From positions 82,894 to 146,893 of the forward strand of contig JAANAU010000004.1 in NCBI GenBank assembly GCA_011089965.1: a stretch of DNA of 64,000 bases, written 5' to 3'. The notes under the pieces are model-generated. The model was not told the origin of the DNA. It ran no database searches and worked only from the letters and a program-made list of their open reading frames with translations. The DNA is from Magnetococcales bacterium (lineage in GTDB: Bacteria; Pseudomonadota; Magnetococcia; Magnetococcales; Magnetaquicoccaceae). Position numbers and translations under genes: made by a program. Below, piece after piece: positions 36,722 to 46,340 of this stretch (position 1 is its first letter; each line of letters opens with the position of its first letter).

Positions 36722-38614
36722 ATGTCGATCAAAAAGAAAGGAGCAGGTCAGACATCCACATTAATGATCGGAGCCTTGGGGGTCGTGTTCGGAGACATTG
36801 GCACCAGCCCCTTGTATGCCGTCAAGGAGTCACTGGCGGCATCCGCCGGACATGGGGCATTGCCGAATCCTGCCGATGTGTTCGGGGTGATCTCGATGAT
36901 CTTCTGGTCACTGGTCGTGGTGATCACCATCAAATACGTTTATTTCATCATGCAGGCGGACAATAAAGGGGAAGGCGGCATCATGGCCCTGACAGCTTTG
37001 GCCTTGCGTTCACCCTTTGTCACACCGCTTTGGCGCGCATTGATCTATTTTCTGGGAATCAGCGGCCTGGCGCTCTTCTTTGGCGACGGGGTGATCACAC
37101 CGGCCATTTCGGTCCTTTCTGCGGTCGAAGGGTTGGAGCTGGCAACTCCCATACTCAAACCGGTGATCGTGCCCATCACCCTGGGCATCCTTGTCGGTCT
37201 GTTTCTGATTCAACGGCGCGGGACAGAAAAGGTCGGAACCCTGTTTGGACCGATCATGCTCGTCTGGTTCCTGACCCTGGCCTCCCTGGGCGTGCATGGG
37301 ATCCTGAAACATCCTCAAATCCTGGCAGCGGTCCATCCTGTTCACGCATGGAGTTTCATCATGCTGCATAAAGGACAAGCATTCATCGTGATGGGTGCCG
37401 TGTTCCTCTCCGTGACCGGAGCGGAAGCCCTCTATGCAGACATGGGGCATTTCGGTCGTCGTCCCATTCAACAGGCTTGGTTGTTCATTGTCTTTCCTGC
37501 CCTGATACTCAACTACTTCGGTCAAGGAGGCCAGATCCTCGTTGAACCGGAAGATGCACGCAATCCATTCTATCTGCTCGCTCCGGATTGGGGACTCTAT
37601 CCTTTGGTCGGTCTGGCCACTGCTGCCACCGTGATCGCCTCCCAGGCCGTGATTTCCGGTGCCTTCTCGGCAGGTCGTCAGGCCATGCAGTTGGGATTCC
37701 TGCCACGTATGGATGTCATCCATACCTCTGAACAGGAGGTCGGACAAATCTATATTCCAGCCATCAACTGGATTCTGCTCGGCGCGGTCATTCTGCTGGT
37801 GCTGGGTTTCAAAAGCAGCAGCAACCTTGCTTCGGCCTATGGGATCGCGGTCACCGGTGCCATGGCCATCGATACCACACTGGCTTTTGGGCTGGTGTTG
37901 CGCGGATTGTCCGGCTGGAATGGTCTGTTCACCCTGGGCGCAACCCTGTTCTTTCTGAGCTTTGATCTGCTCTTCTTCGCTGCCAATGCCCTGAAAATCC
38001 CGGAAGGCGGATGGTTCCCGCTCCTGATGGGTGCGATCATCTTCTTTGTCATGTCCACCTGGAAAACCGGTCTGGAACTGGCGCGTCAGGCCGTGACCCG
38101 GGAAGAGATTCCGCTGGAACCTTTCCTGCGTCAGTTTGCTGACAATCCTGTACCCCGATCCAAGGGAATCGGCATTTATCTGACCACACAAACCGCTACC
38201 GTACCGCGTCCTCTGGTACAAAATCTTCAGCATCACTGGAGTATTCACAAGACCGTGATCATCCTGACCACCCTGTTCGTGGATACCCCGCACTGGACCA
38301 ACGGACACCGTGTGACCGAAGAGGATCTGGGCAATGGCTTTTATCGCGTGCTGGTACGGTTCGGTTTTGCCGAAACCCCCGACATCCCGAACGCCCTGAG
38401 ACAAAGCCATCTGTTGCGCGACTGGTCGAATCCGGATGAAACTTCATTTTTTCTGGGGCGTGCGGTATTTTTTGCTGAAACCGGTCACCCGGGATTTCCG
38501 TTATGGCGCACGCGCCTCTTTTTGGGGATGCAACGCAATGCGAGCAGTGCTGCCTCCTGGTTGCACCTGCCTCCCCATCGGGTGGTCGAAATGGGAGCGC
38601 GCATCGACCTGTAA
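36722..38614 (+). CDS. kup: KUP-family potassium transporter
   Basis: A 630-residue potassium-proton symporter, typical length. Family motifs are GALGVVFGDIGTSPLYAVKE in helix 1, ADNKGEGGIMALTALA, and FFGDGVITPAISVLSAVEGLE. Twelve membrane helices precede a C-terminal cytoplasmic domain (from about 445). The ATG at 36722 follows GGAG by 9 nt; another in-frame ATG at 36707 is possible. It is followed 26 bp later by KdpD/KdpE-like genes, which suggests this pump is the regulated potassium importer in this organism. Confidence 0.95.
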   Translation: MSIKKKGAGQTSTLMIGALGVVFGDIGTSPLYAVKESLAASAGHGALPNPADVFGVISMIFWSLVVVITIKYVYFIMQADNKGEGGIMALTALALRSPFVTPLWRALIYFLGISGLALFFGDGVITPAISVLSAVEGLELATPILKPVIVPITLGILVGLFLIQRRGTEKVGTLFGPIMLVWFLTLASLGVHGILKHPQILAAVHPVHAWSFIMLHKGQAFIVMGAVFLSVTGAEALYADMGHFGRRPIQQAWLFIVFPALILNYFGQGGQILVEPEDARNPFYLLAPDWGLYPLVGLATAATVIASQAVISGAFSAGRQAMQLGFLPRMDVIHTSEQEVGQIYIPAINWILLGAVILLVLGFKSSSNLASAYGIAVTGAMAIDTTLAFGLVLRGLSGWNGLFTLGATLFFLSFDLLFFAANALKIPEGGWFPLLMGAIIFFVMSTWKTGLELARQAVTREEIPLEPFLRQFADNPVPRSKGIGIYLTTQTATVPRPLVQNLQHHWSIHKTVIILTTLFVDTPHWTNGHRVTEEDLGNGFYRVLVRFGFAETPDIPNALRQSHLLRDWSNPDETSFFLGRAVFFAETGHPGFPLWRTRLFLGMQRNASSAASWLHLPPHRVVEMGARIDL

Positions 38615-38640
38615 CCTTTCCTCTCCCGAATGAGGGATCC

Positions 38641-40161
38641 ATGGGGTATGCCATTGGATTGTTGGCTGTCTGCATCACGACCGGATTGGCCCATTGGATC
38701 GGGTCGGTTCTGACCCCGCCCGATCTGGTCATGCTGTATCTGTTGCCGATCATGGCCGTGGCCTATCGTTTCGAGCGTCAGGCTGCCCTGGTCACAGCGG
38801 CCATGTCCGTTGCTGCCTATGATTATTTTTTTGTTTATCCCTATTTCACCTTTTCGGTCGCAGATCCCCGACAGATCCTGACCTGTACCATTCTGTTTCT
38901 GGTCGGCATGGTCACAAGCGATCTGATGACCCGGATTCGCCATCAGCAACAGGAGGCCAGAGAGCGTCAATCCGACACCGAGGCGCTTTACAACCTGAGC
39001 CGCGAAGTGCTGACCTCCCTGGATGACGAAGAGGTGGCGCAGATCATTACCCGTCACGCTGCCACCCTGTTCAAGGGTGAGGCGGGCATCTGGCTGGAAG
39101 ATGGCCATGGGGGATTGCACCGGCTGGCCGTGACCCCGGACTATTTTCAACTCTCTGAACAGGCCATGGGCATGGTCCGCTGGTGCTGTGATCACGGTCA
39201 GTCCGCCGGACGGGGAACCGATACCTTTCCGGACGAATCCTTTACTGTGTTGCCGTTGGTGACCGGCAGGATCCATGGCGCTCTGGCAATCCGGATTGGC
39301 AATCGGACACTCATGAAGCACGAGCGAAGCAGCCTGTTGTCCGCTTTTGCCCGCCAGGCCACTCTGGCCATGGATCGCACGCGACTTGGAGAAGAGGTGC
39401 GCTCGGCCACCATCCGTGTCCAATCCGAAGAGATGCGTGCCACCTTGTTGAGTATGGCCTCCCATGACCTGCGCACCCCCCTGGCGGCCATTACAGGCGC
39501 CTCCACCGCCCTGCGTGATGAAGAGACCCATCTGGATGCCTCACAACACAAAGAACTGCTGGAAACCATTTGTACCGAAGCAGATCGCATGGAACGGCTG
39601 ATCACCAACCTGCTGGACATGGCACGTCTGGATTCCGGCCTCTGTCACTTGAATCTGGAGTGGATTCCATTTGAGGAGTTGATCGGTTCAACCCTGGTCC
39701 GTCTGGAAAAACGACTCCTGGGCCGCAAGGTCATCATCCATGTGGATGAAACGGTCGCCATGATCCATGTTGATCCGGTATTGTTCCAGCAGGTTCTGGT
39801 CAATCTGCTGGACAACGCCCTCAAACACGCGCCGGACAATCCGGAGATCACCTGGAATGTACATGGATCAAACGAACGGGTGATCATCCGTATTGGAGAT
39901 CGCGGCCCTGGCATTCTGCCCGGGATGGAAGAAAAGATCTTTGAAAAATTCGTCCGGGGAGCCGGATCAGGCGTTCCTGGCTCCGGGCTGGGGCTGGCGA
40001 TCTGTCGCGGTGTGATCCAGGCCCATCAGGGAACGATCCATGCCATCAACCGGGCACGTGGAGGTGTTGAGTTCCGCATCGAACTCCCGCAACCCCCATT
40101 GCCCATGGACTGTTTTTCCTTTGACCTGGAGGCAGTGATGCCCGAGGAGTCAAACCTGTGA
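38641..40161 (+). CDS. KdpD-like sensor histidine kinase lacking the N-terminal KdpD domain
   Basis: A 506-residue kinase equal to the C-terminal half of KdpD. A four-helix DUF4118 membrane domain (about 1-95, with DLVMLYLLPIMAVAYRF and AAYDYFFVYPYFTFSV) is followed by a GAF domain (about 120-260), a HisKA box (SHDLRTPLAAITGASTAL) and HATPase with GSGLGLAICRGV. The cytoplasmic KdpD and USP domains that normally precede the membrane segment are absent. The start at 38641 follows GAGGG; the longer frame overlaps kup by 110 bp. It probably senses potassium or turgor. It overlaps the next gene by GTGA. Confidence 0.88.
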   Translation: MGYAIGLLAVCITTGLAHWIGSVLTPPDLVMLYLLPIMAVAYRFERQAALVTAAMSVAAYDYFFVYPYFTFSVADPRQILTCTILFLVGMVTSDLMTRIRHQQQEARERQSDTEALYNLSREVLTSLDDEEVAQIITRHAATLFKGEAGIWLEDGHGGLHRLAVTPDYFQLSEQAMGMVRWCCDHGQSAGRGTDTFPDESFTVLPLVTGRIHGALAIRIGNRTLMKHERSSLLSAFARQATLAMDRTRLGEEVRSATIRVQSEEMRATLLSMASHDLRTPLAAITGASTALRDEETHLDASQHKELLETICTEADRMERLITNLLDMARLDSGLCHLNLEWIPFEELIGSTLVRLEKRLLGRKVIIHVDETVAMIHVDPVLFQQVLVNLLDNALKHAPDNPEITWNVHGSNERVIIRIGDRGPGILPGMEEKIFEKFVRGAGSGVPGSGLGLAICRGVIQAHQGTIHAINRARGGVEFRIELPQPPLPMDCFSFDLEAVMPEESNL

Positions 40162-40862
40162 ATCCCATCGGAACCCGCATTCTGTTGGTCGAAGACGAAA
40201 CCCCCATGCGCCGATTTCTGCGCACCGCATTGAGTGCGCGTGAATTCGAGGTGATCGAGACGACCAATATCCGCGAGGCCAGATTGAGTGTCACCGCACA
40301 TCCGCCGGAGATCATTCTGTTGGATTTGGGACTTCCGGATGGGGATGGCATCGCGTTTACGCACGAGGTGCGCGCATGGAGTCAAGTCCCGATCATCGTA
40401 CTTTCCGCGCGAGGCCGGGAAGAAGACAAGGTGCTGGCCCTGGATGCCGGTGCAGATGATTACCTGACCAAACCGTTTGGTGTCAATGAACTGCTGGCAC
40501 GCATCCGGGTGGCCTTGCGACATGCCGGTCAGCTCCAGGCTGGCATGAGTCACGAAACCGTATTGAAAATCGGCCCTCTGCATCTCAATCCCGAACGCCG
40601 GGAAGTGCGCATGCATGATCAGATCGTCGCACTGACCCCCATCGAATACCGCCTGCTGTGGCATCTGGCGCGCAACGCCGGACGGGTTTTGACCCATCAA
40701 CAGATCCTGAAAACGATCTGGGGGCCACACTACACCCACCAAACCCATACCCTGCGTGTCTTCATGGCACAGTTGCGCCGCAAGATCGAACCAGACCCGG
40801 CCCACCCACAACTGCTGATGACGGAAATGGGGGTCGGTTACCGGATGCGGGATGATGGTTGA
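40158..40862 (+). CDS. kdpE: KdpE-like OmpR-family response regulator
   Basis: A 234-residue regulator. The receiver domain has ILLVEDETPMRRFLRTAL, acceptor Asp in IILLDLGLPDGDG and DDYLTKPFGV. The winged helix contains LTPIEYRLLWHLARNAGRVLTHQQIL and the KdpE-like segment THTLRVFMAQLRRKIE. It starts with GTG inside the kinase stop, showing translational coupling. No kdpFABC operon follows, so its target may be kup itself. The KdpE label is based on sequence pattern and partner. Confidence 0.88.
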   Translation: MNPIGTRILLVEDETPMRRFLRTALSAREFEVIETTNIREARLSVTAHPPEIILLDLGLPDGDGIAFTHEVRAWSQVPIIVLSARGREEDKVLALDAGADDYLTKPFGVNELLARIRVALRHAGQLQAGMSHETVLKIGPLHLNPERREVRMHDQIVALTPIEYRLLWHLARNAGRVLTHQQILKTIWGPHYTHQTHTLRVFMAQLRRKIEPDPAHPQLLMTEMGVGYRMRDDG

Positions 40863-40893
40863 TGCATCCATCCGCTAAGATGGTTTGAGCCTC

Positions 40894-42054
40894 CTATCGA
40901 GTGGGCTGATGCCCCTCCTCCACCGCACAGGAAACCGCCGGATCTGCATGGTAGGCATCCACTCCCATCTCGGCCAGCTTGCGCAGATAGCACGGATAAT
41001 GATCGGCCCAGGCACGGGCTTGCGGATCGGCCAGCAGGCCGGAAACATTCGAGGTTGAGGCGTAGGCAACCTCCATCCGCTCCACCTCCAAAGCGGTCAT
41101 CAATGCCTCGACCAGCAACATGTCGGTCACCAGTGCTGGCAGGAAACGGGCTTCGCACACCGGTTTCTGCGGATCTGCCAACAATGTGGTCAGTGCCGCA
41201 TCATCCAAAGGGGCGAGCTGCTCCACGGCAGCAGTCAGTGCCACCCGCTGAAAACCGTGTTCATCCACACTGTCAGACGGCACCAAACCATGCACGAGGG
41301 CCAAATGACGCAACACCGGATGAATGGTCTTGACCACCGGCGCACTGATGGCCGTCATCCGGATCCCGCTGCCCAACCTTTGCCGGGCCGCAGCCAGACG
41401 GGTGGCCAGGACGCGACCGGTTTCCGCCCGTGCGGCCACCCCCACCGGATTGGGCGCACAGTTTGGATCCGGACTCTGTTTGATCCGGGCGCAAAACAGC
41501 TTGCGCCAGCTCTTCTGCCCCAGATCCGCACCCCAACCCAGCGAGGTACTGGCAATCTGCACGCTGCCACCTCCCAGATCCAGAATGAACGGAGTCCGCA
41601 ACTGCGCGCCCAACACGTTGCTGGCCGCCCGATGACCATGGATTCCCTCCACATCCTGGGGAATCACAAACAAAGGCACACCGGTCTGGGCATGAATCTG
41701 CCCCAAAGTGGCGATCAACCTCTGCGGATCACCATTCTGCAAGGCCAAACGCCACGCCGAATACCCCCCGGCCACGCCGCGACACTCCCCGGACAACACA
41801 CCCGCATTGCCCGGCAGGGTGCGCAAGGCCTCGATTGTGGCCTCCACAGTCTGGTTGATCTCCTGATCCGGCCACACATCGCCCAAATAGTCGATGGCCA
41901 CCTTGGCCTGGGCATCGTTGACCGTCGAACCCACCCGAATCCCCGAAGAACCCACATCAAACCCCATGCGACAGGCTTCGGCCAGACCATCCACCGGAAT
42001 GGCCAGAACAAGCCATCCCATCAACCCGCCCACAACCCACAGGTGACCTCGCAT
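40894..42054 (-). CDS. Exported Ppx/GppA-fold (ASKHA) phosphatase-like protein
   Basis: A 386-residue protein. It begins with a likely signal peptide (about 1-27, MRGHLWVVGGLMGWLVLAIP) and then shows the Ppx/GppA phosphate-1 motif GFDVGSSGIRVG and phosphate-2 motif FILDLGGGSVQIAS. The family hydrolyses polyphosphate or pppGpp in the cytoplasm; an exported member is unusual. Start at 42054 is chosen because GAGGTG precedes it; the longest frame runs into the upstream gene. The C-terminal third has no motif I recognise. Its substrate is uncertain, and activity on extracytoplasmic phosphate polymers is only an inference. Confidence 0.75.
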   Translation of the reverse strand: MRGHLWVVGGLMGWLVLAIPVDGLAEACRMGFDVGSSGIRVGSTVNDAQAKVAIDYLGDVWPDQEINQTVEATIEALRTLPGNAGVLSGECRGVAGGYSAWRLALQNGDPQRLIATLGQIHAQTGVPLFVIPQDVEGIHGHRAASNVLGAQLRTPFILDLGGGSVQIASTSLGWGADLGQKSWRKLFCARIKQSPDPNCAPNPVGVAARAETGRVLATRLAAARQRLGSGIRMTAISAPVVKTIHPVLRHLALVHGLVPSDSVDEHGFQRVALTAAVEQLAPLDDAALTTLLADPQKPVCEARFLPALVTDMLLVEALMTALEVERMEVAYASTSNVSGLLADPQARAWADHYPCYLRKLAEMGVDAYHADPAVSCAVEEGHQPTR

Positions 42055-42061
42055 GATCACC

Positions 42062-42676
42062 TCAGAAATGCAAAGCCGTCGGCGCAATCCAGGCAATCCC
42101 AGCCACCACCGAACCCACCAGCGCCAAACCTCCGGCCAGATAAGACAACACCACGACACCCGTGGCAGCCGAGGCCGAAGCGAGCACGATACCGATCTGC
42201 ATGGCGGCTGAGGCATACTCAAACAGATGATACGCCTGCAACGCCTTGTCATGTCGGGCTTCCGACTCTTTGGCCCGGGCCATCAACTCCTTGCGCCCCT
42301 CCCGGGTCTCGGGTTCGCTGTCAAACCGTTTGGCCGAGGCCCGAAAGCTGTCGATCTGTTTTTTCCAGGCTTCGGCCTGGTCCGCAGGCAGATCCTTGGG
42401 CAGCATGGACTCCATCATGTCGGCAGAGGTTTTGGTCAGGGTCATGCGAATGGTTTTGGCCTGGAAAAAGGCCCACAGATTGGACGCCTCGATATGGGCC
42501 GTCAAGGCCGTATGCTGGGAACCTTTGCCACCGATCTCGATGATGGCCAACAAACACGCGATGACACTGATCAACACCGCGATACGGACATTGCGGGAGC
42601 TGAGACCATGCTCTTCATGTCCACCATGACCGTGGGCGGCGTGATGGACGGCTTCGTGGGCTTCGTGAACTTCCAT
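42062..42676 (-). CDS. DUF4337 membrane protein with His-rich N-terminus
   Basis: A 204-residue protein. A His/Glu-rich N-terminal tail (EAHEAVHHAAHGHGGHEEHG) is followed by one helix (about 31-50), a soluble helical region (about 60-150), and two C-terminal helices (about 152-172 and 180-198). This is the DUF4337 architecture, whose role is unknown. It overlaps nothing but lies 7 bp before the exported Ppx/GppA-like gene and is probably cotranscribed. The histidine tail might bind metal, but this is speculative. Confidence 0.8.
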   Translation of the reverse strand: MEVHEAHEAVHHAAHGHGGHEEHGLSSRNVRIAVLISVIACLLAIIEIGGKGSQHTALTAHIEASNLWAFFQAKTIRMTLTKTSADMMESMLPKDLPADQAEAWKKQIDSFRASAKRFDSEPETREGRKELMARAKESEARHDKALQAYHLFEYASAAMQIGIVLASASAATGVVVLSYLAGGLALVGSVVAGIAWIAPTALHF

Positions 42677-42725
42677 TGGGTACTCCGGATCAGGCTGGTG
42701 TCGATTTCAAGATGGCTTCCAAGGA

Positions 42726-44594
42726 TTACAGCTTAAAAAACTCCAACGATTGTTGCAAGGTGGCAGCCTGACCAGCCAGATCATCGGCAGTGGCCGACAT
42801 CTCTTCTGCCGAGGCGGCATTCTGTTGCAGCACCTGTTGCAACTGCTGAATGGCATCATTGATCTGACTGGCTCCCTGGGCCTGCTCCTCGGATCCGGTG
42901 GTGATCCCCTGCACCAGTTGCGCGGTCTTCTGAATGTCCGGAACCAATGAAGACAACAGCCCGCCCACCCGTTCCGACACCTGCACGCTGGTCGTGGAGA
43001 GTTGAGTGATCTCACCAGCCGCTGTTTGACTCCGTTCCGCCAGTTTGCGCACTTCGGCAGCCACCACGGCAAACCCTTTGCCATGCTCTCCGGCACGGGC
43101 CGCTTCAATGGCGGCATTCAAAGCCAACAGATTGGTCTGCCGGGCAATCTCTTCGATAATCGTGATCCGGCTGGCAATCTGCCGCATCGCCTCCACGGCC
43201 TGTCCCACGGCTTCTCCACTGGCGCGCGCATCGTCCGACGCTTTGCGGGCCATCTTTTCGGTGATCTGGGAATTTTCGGTATTCTGCTGGATATTGGCCG
43301 ACATCTGTTCCATGGCTGCCGAGGTCTCTTCGATGGCCGCAGCCTGCTCCGTGGCCCCTTCGGCCACAATCTGGGCCGCCGCACTGCTCGATGCGCTCTG
43401 ATTGACCAGATTCACCCCCACCTCTTTCAAGATCCCGACCGTATGGGTCAAGTTCCCTACCATGTTCTCCATCGCCGCATAGATCCCGCTGCGCCGACGC
43501 GTGTCAAACGCGATGTGCAACTGACCCGCAGCCACCGACTCCACCATGGCCGCCACCTCGGCGGGTTCACCACCCAATTGCCGCAGAATCTCCCGCCCGA
43601 TCAAAAACCCCAGCGCCAGACTCAACAGCAGAATGACCGCAGTCAACACCAGATAGCTCCAGAACATCAACCGGGCCTCCCCGGCCAGAGCCACGGTCCG
43701 TGCATCCAGATCCAGGGAGAGTCGGTTCTCCACCTCTTTCAACAAATTGATCTTGTCGGTAATCGTGGCGAACCAGACATTCGGATCGATGTCAAATCCA
43801 CCAGCCACCCCCTTGTTCATGGCCACAGCCCGCATCTTCTCCACCTCAGCCACTGCCGGGGCCGCCATTTTACTGGCGTAGAACTGATCCTGCTCGGCTG
43901 GTGCCAACCGGTGAAACACCTCCAGATAGATCGCCTGCTCGGTCACCAAAGCGATGAACCGGGCATACATCCCTTCGGCAAAACCATTCTTGGCAAAGGT
44001 GTTGGTCAAGAGCGCCCGTTCCTGACCACTGCGCTCCTTGGCCAAAAGAAAATGGACATATCCGCCGGTCATGGCCGCCATTTCGGCATTCGCGGAAAGT
44101 GTCGGCAAATTCTCGGTCACCTTGAGCAGATCCCCGATCATCTGGGTATAAAACCCAATCGCTTCCGGAGCAGGAATCGCCAACCCCAACACCTGCCGAC
44201 GCACCTCCGCAATCCTCTCCAAACGCCCCAGGGACTGGTTCAATGCGCTGTGCAACTCCTGACCATAACTCTGGGGCTGAAACCCTTGAAGATACTCCCG
44301 CATGATCTTGACTTTGGCATCGGTCTCCTGCTGCTGCTTGGGCAACTGGTCTGAGAACTTCTTGCCCTGACTGCCCAAAAAACCGGCGCTCATCCCGCGC
44401 TCTTTCTGCCCCTCATGCACCACCTCGCTGATGCGCACGGCCAGACCGGACAGAGTGGTCATGGCATTCATCTGCTGCGATAACCGCTGTTTCTCCAACA
44501 CCCCGGAGACACTGAAGCCGATCATGCCGATCATGGGCAGGGTCAGCATCACCAGAATCTGCACACGCAGGGTCATGCGGTTAAGAATCGTCAT
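42726..44594 (-). CDS. Methyl-accepting chemotaxis protein with NIT (nitrate/nitrite-sensing) domain
   Basis: A 622-residue receptor. TM1 lies at about 10-30. A large periplasmic NIT-type helical domain (about 40-300; [17 protein letters not shown] is characteristic) is followed by TM2 (about 305-330), a short HAMP, and the signalling domain with [49 protein letters not shown] sequence. NIT domains are thought to sense nitrate or nitrite. It ends LEFFKL without a CheR-tether pentapeptide. Its closest neighbours include NapC-type cytochrome genes, consistent with anaerobic respiration. Confidence 0.93.
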   Translation of the reverse strand: MTILNRMTLRVQILVMLTLPMIGMIGFSVSGVLEKQRLSQQMNAMTTLSGLAVRISEVVHEGQKERGMSAGFLGSQGKKFSDQLPKQQQETDAKVKIMREYLQGFQPQSYGQELHSALNQSLGRLERIAEVRRQVLGLAIPAPEAIGFYTQMIGDLLKVTENLPTLSANAEMAAMTGGYVHFLLAKERSGQERALLTNTFAKNGFAEGMYARFIALVTEQAIYLEVFHRLAPAEQDQFYASKMAAPAVAEVEKMRAVAMNKGVAGGFDIDPNVWFATITDKINLLKEVENRLSLDLDARTVALAGEARLMFWSYLVLTAVILLLSLALGFLIGREILRQLGGEPAEVAAMVESVAAGQLHIAFDTRRRSGIYAAMENMVGNLTHTVGILKEVGVNLVNQSASSSAAAQIVAEGATEQAAAIEETSAAMEQMSANIQQNTENSQITEKMARKASDDARASGEAVGQAVEAMRQIASRITIIEEIARQTNLLALNAAIEAARAGEHGKGFAVVAAEVRKLAERSQTAAGEITQLSTTSVQVSERVGGLLSSLVPDIQKTAQLVQGITTGSEEQAQGASQINDAIQQLQQVLQQNAASAEEMSATADDLAGQAATLQQSLEFFKL

Positions 44595-44730
44595 GCTTCG
44601 GTTCTCCTTTGTTTAAGGATGGTATCATCACCAATCAATAACCCAGCACCGGATCCTTGATCAAGCCTACGGAATTGAGACTAACTCTCTTTCGCAGGAT
44701 GGTCAACCATCATTTACAGATCCAATAGGA

Positions 44731-44759
44731 TTGATTTATGCGATTGATCGTGGTAAAAT
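44731..44759 (+). promoter_or_regulatory. Promoter for the PHP gene
   Basis: TTGATT (44731-44736), a 17-nt spacer and TAAAAT (44754-44759) lie about 50 bp before the PHP start codon. A GATGGT-CA-ACCATC palindrome at 44698-44711 lies just upstream and could bind a regulator. The remaining bases between the divergent genes (44595-44810) show nothing else. Confidence 0.55.
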
Positions 44760-44810
44760 CAGTACAAACAATCATTTGATAGCCAACAAAACCATCAGGG
44801 AGAGTCGGCA

Positions 44811-45569
44811 ATGGATTGGGAAGTGCAAACACGCTGCATTGCCAGCGAGTGGTTTTATCCAGCGGATCAACCCATGTCCCGACTGCCCCGCTGGGAATAT
44901 CATGCCCATTCCAATTTTTCCGACGGATCGGCTTCCATCGTGGAGGTCATTGCCACGGCACGCGACCGGGGCATGGAACGGCTGATCTTCACCGAACATA
45001 CGGAACCGGATTTAACCTCTGGTCCAGGATGGTTTGCCCACTATGCGGATACGATCCGCACCTTGCGTTGGGCAGTGGCCGATGAGTTGGAGGTGATCAT
45101 CGGTCTGGAAGTACCGCTCATCGATTTCACCGGACGCCTGCTCGCCTCTGAAGAGATGCTGCGCACCTCCGAGTTCATCCTGGGGGCTGTCCATGCCTAC
45201 CCGGGATATGGCTGGGATCTCACAGAGATCGAGCCGGAACGGGCCATTGATCTGGAATTTCGCGGTTTGCTGGCCCTGGCGGATCACCCGATGATCGACG
45301 CCATTGCCCATCCGGGAGGGGTGTGTACCCGTTATGTCACCCCGTTCCCCATGGAGCTGTTTGAAGAGGTGGTGATCCGGGCCAAGGTCCAAGGCAAGGC
45401 CATTGAACTCAATCCGGCCTATCATCAGCCCATGGCACCCTTTCTGGAGATTTGCCGCCGTCATGGGGTGTGGCTCTCTCCGGGTTCCAATGCCCACCAT
45501 CTGGATGATATCGGTCTTGCTTATCAAGTACTGCGCGCCACCCCCCCGCCGAATGAATCGATGATATAA
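44811..45569 (+). CDS. PHP-domain metal-dependent phosphoesterase
   Basis: A 252-residue PHP protein. Metal-binding motifs are visible: HAHSNFSDGS (motif I), FTEHTEPD (motif II), GLEVPLID (motif III), HPGG near residue 167, and the C-terminal SNAHHLDDIG. PHP enzymes hydrolyse phosphoesters such as histidinol phosphate, nucleotides or inositol phosphates. The N-terminal 28 residues before the domain are unusual. GGGAGAG precedes the ATG by about 7 nt. It stands alone; hisG is 17 kb away, so a HisK (histidinol-phosphatase) role is possible but unproven. Confidence 0.8.
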   Translation: MDWEVQTRCIASEWFYPADQPMSRLPRWEYHAHSNFSDGSASIVEVIATARDRGMERLIFTEHTEPDLTSGPGWFAHYADTIRTLRWAVADELEVIIGLEVPLIDFTGRLLASEEMLRTSEFILGAVHAYPGYGWDLTEIEPERAIDLEFRGLLALADHPMIDAIAHPGGVCTRYVTPFPMELFEEVVIRAKVQGKAIELNPAYHQPMAPFLEICRRHGVWLSPGSNAHHLDDIGLAYQVLRATPPPNESMI

Positions 45570-45687
45570 TGACCTCGATTTGTCCACCAAAAAAAATGGA
45601 AAATCCTCTTGACAAGCCGACGCACTCCCATGGAAGATTATTGGCAAGGGGGATGGACCTTTTTTTGATTTCTGAAGGAGATCGGCC

Positions 45688-46299
45688 ATGGAGCCTGGCG
45701 ATTTCATAGCGGATGGGAAGCGCCATGCCCGCCCGCCATTTTCCTGGCGGGTCTTGATCAGCGGCATGGGTATTGGGGTGATCGGTTTCCTGGGATTTCA
45801 TTTTCTGCTCATGGATGGCTACACCAACAGCCTGGAGATGTGCATCTCCTGTCATGAGATGGAAGGGGTCTATCAGGAGTATCAAAAGAGCATCCATTAC
45901 AAAAACCCCTCGGGTGTTCGCGTGGTCTGTTCAAGCTGTCACGTTCCCCATGGCAAGGGTCTGACCGACTATATCGACAAGTTTCTGGACAAGACCATCG
46001 TCGGGGGACGTCACTTTTATCATCATGTCATCGGCACCTATCCGGACCCAGCCTCGTTTGAAAAGGCACGCTATCGTCTGGCGCAAAACGTCCTGGAGAC
46101 CATGCGACAACGCGACTCCAAAGAGTGCCGTCAATGCCACACCTACGAAGCCATGCAGTTTGCCGATCAGCAACGTTCCGCTGCCAGCAAGCACGAACGG
46201 ATGATGAAGGATGGAACCAAAACCTGTATCGATTGTCACACCGGCATTGCCCATCTGGAACCGGAAGAGCCGCCTGCCAACCCCGGTGATGGCCAATAA
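45688..46299 (+). CDS. NapC/NirT-family membrane tetraheme cytochrome c
   Basis: A 203-residue protein. One N-terminal helix (about 19-42) anchors a periplasmic domain with four CxxCH heme motifs: CISCH (52-56), CSSCH (81-85), CRQCH (147-151) and CIDCH (180-184). The family takes electrons from quinol and passes them to periplasmic reductases (nitrate, nitrite, TMAO and others). GAAGGAG precedes the ATG. A cytochrome c'-like gene follows 41 bp later. No catalytic reductase is adjacent, so the acceptor is unknown. Confidence 0.93.
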   Translation: MEPGDFIADGKRHARPPFSWRVLISGMGIGVIGFLGFHFLLMDGYTNSLEMCISCHEMEGVYQEYQKSIHYKNPSGVRVVCSSCHVPHGKGLTDYIDKFLDKTIVGGRHFYHHVIGTYPDPASFEKARYRLAQNVLETMRQRDSKECRQCHTYEAMQFADQQRSAASKHERMMKDGTKTCIDCHTGIAHLEPEEPPANPGDGQ

Positions 46300-46340
46300 T
46301 ATCCATGCACGTGTGATCAGATCTGCCCAGGAAGGATGCC

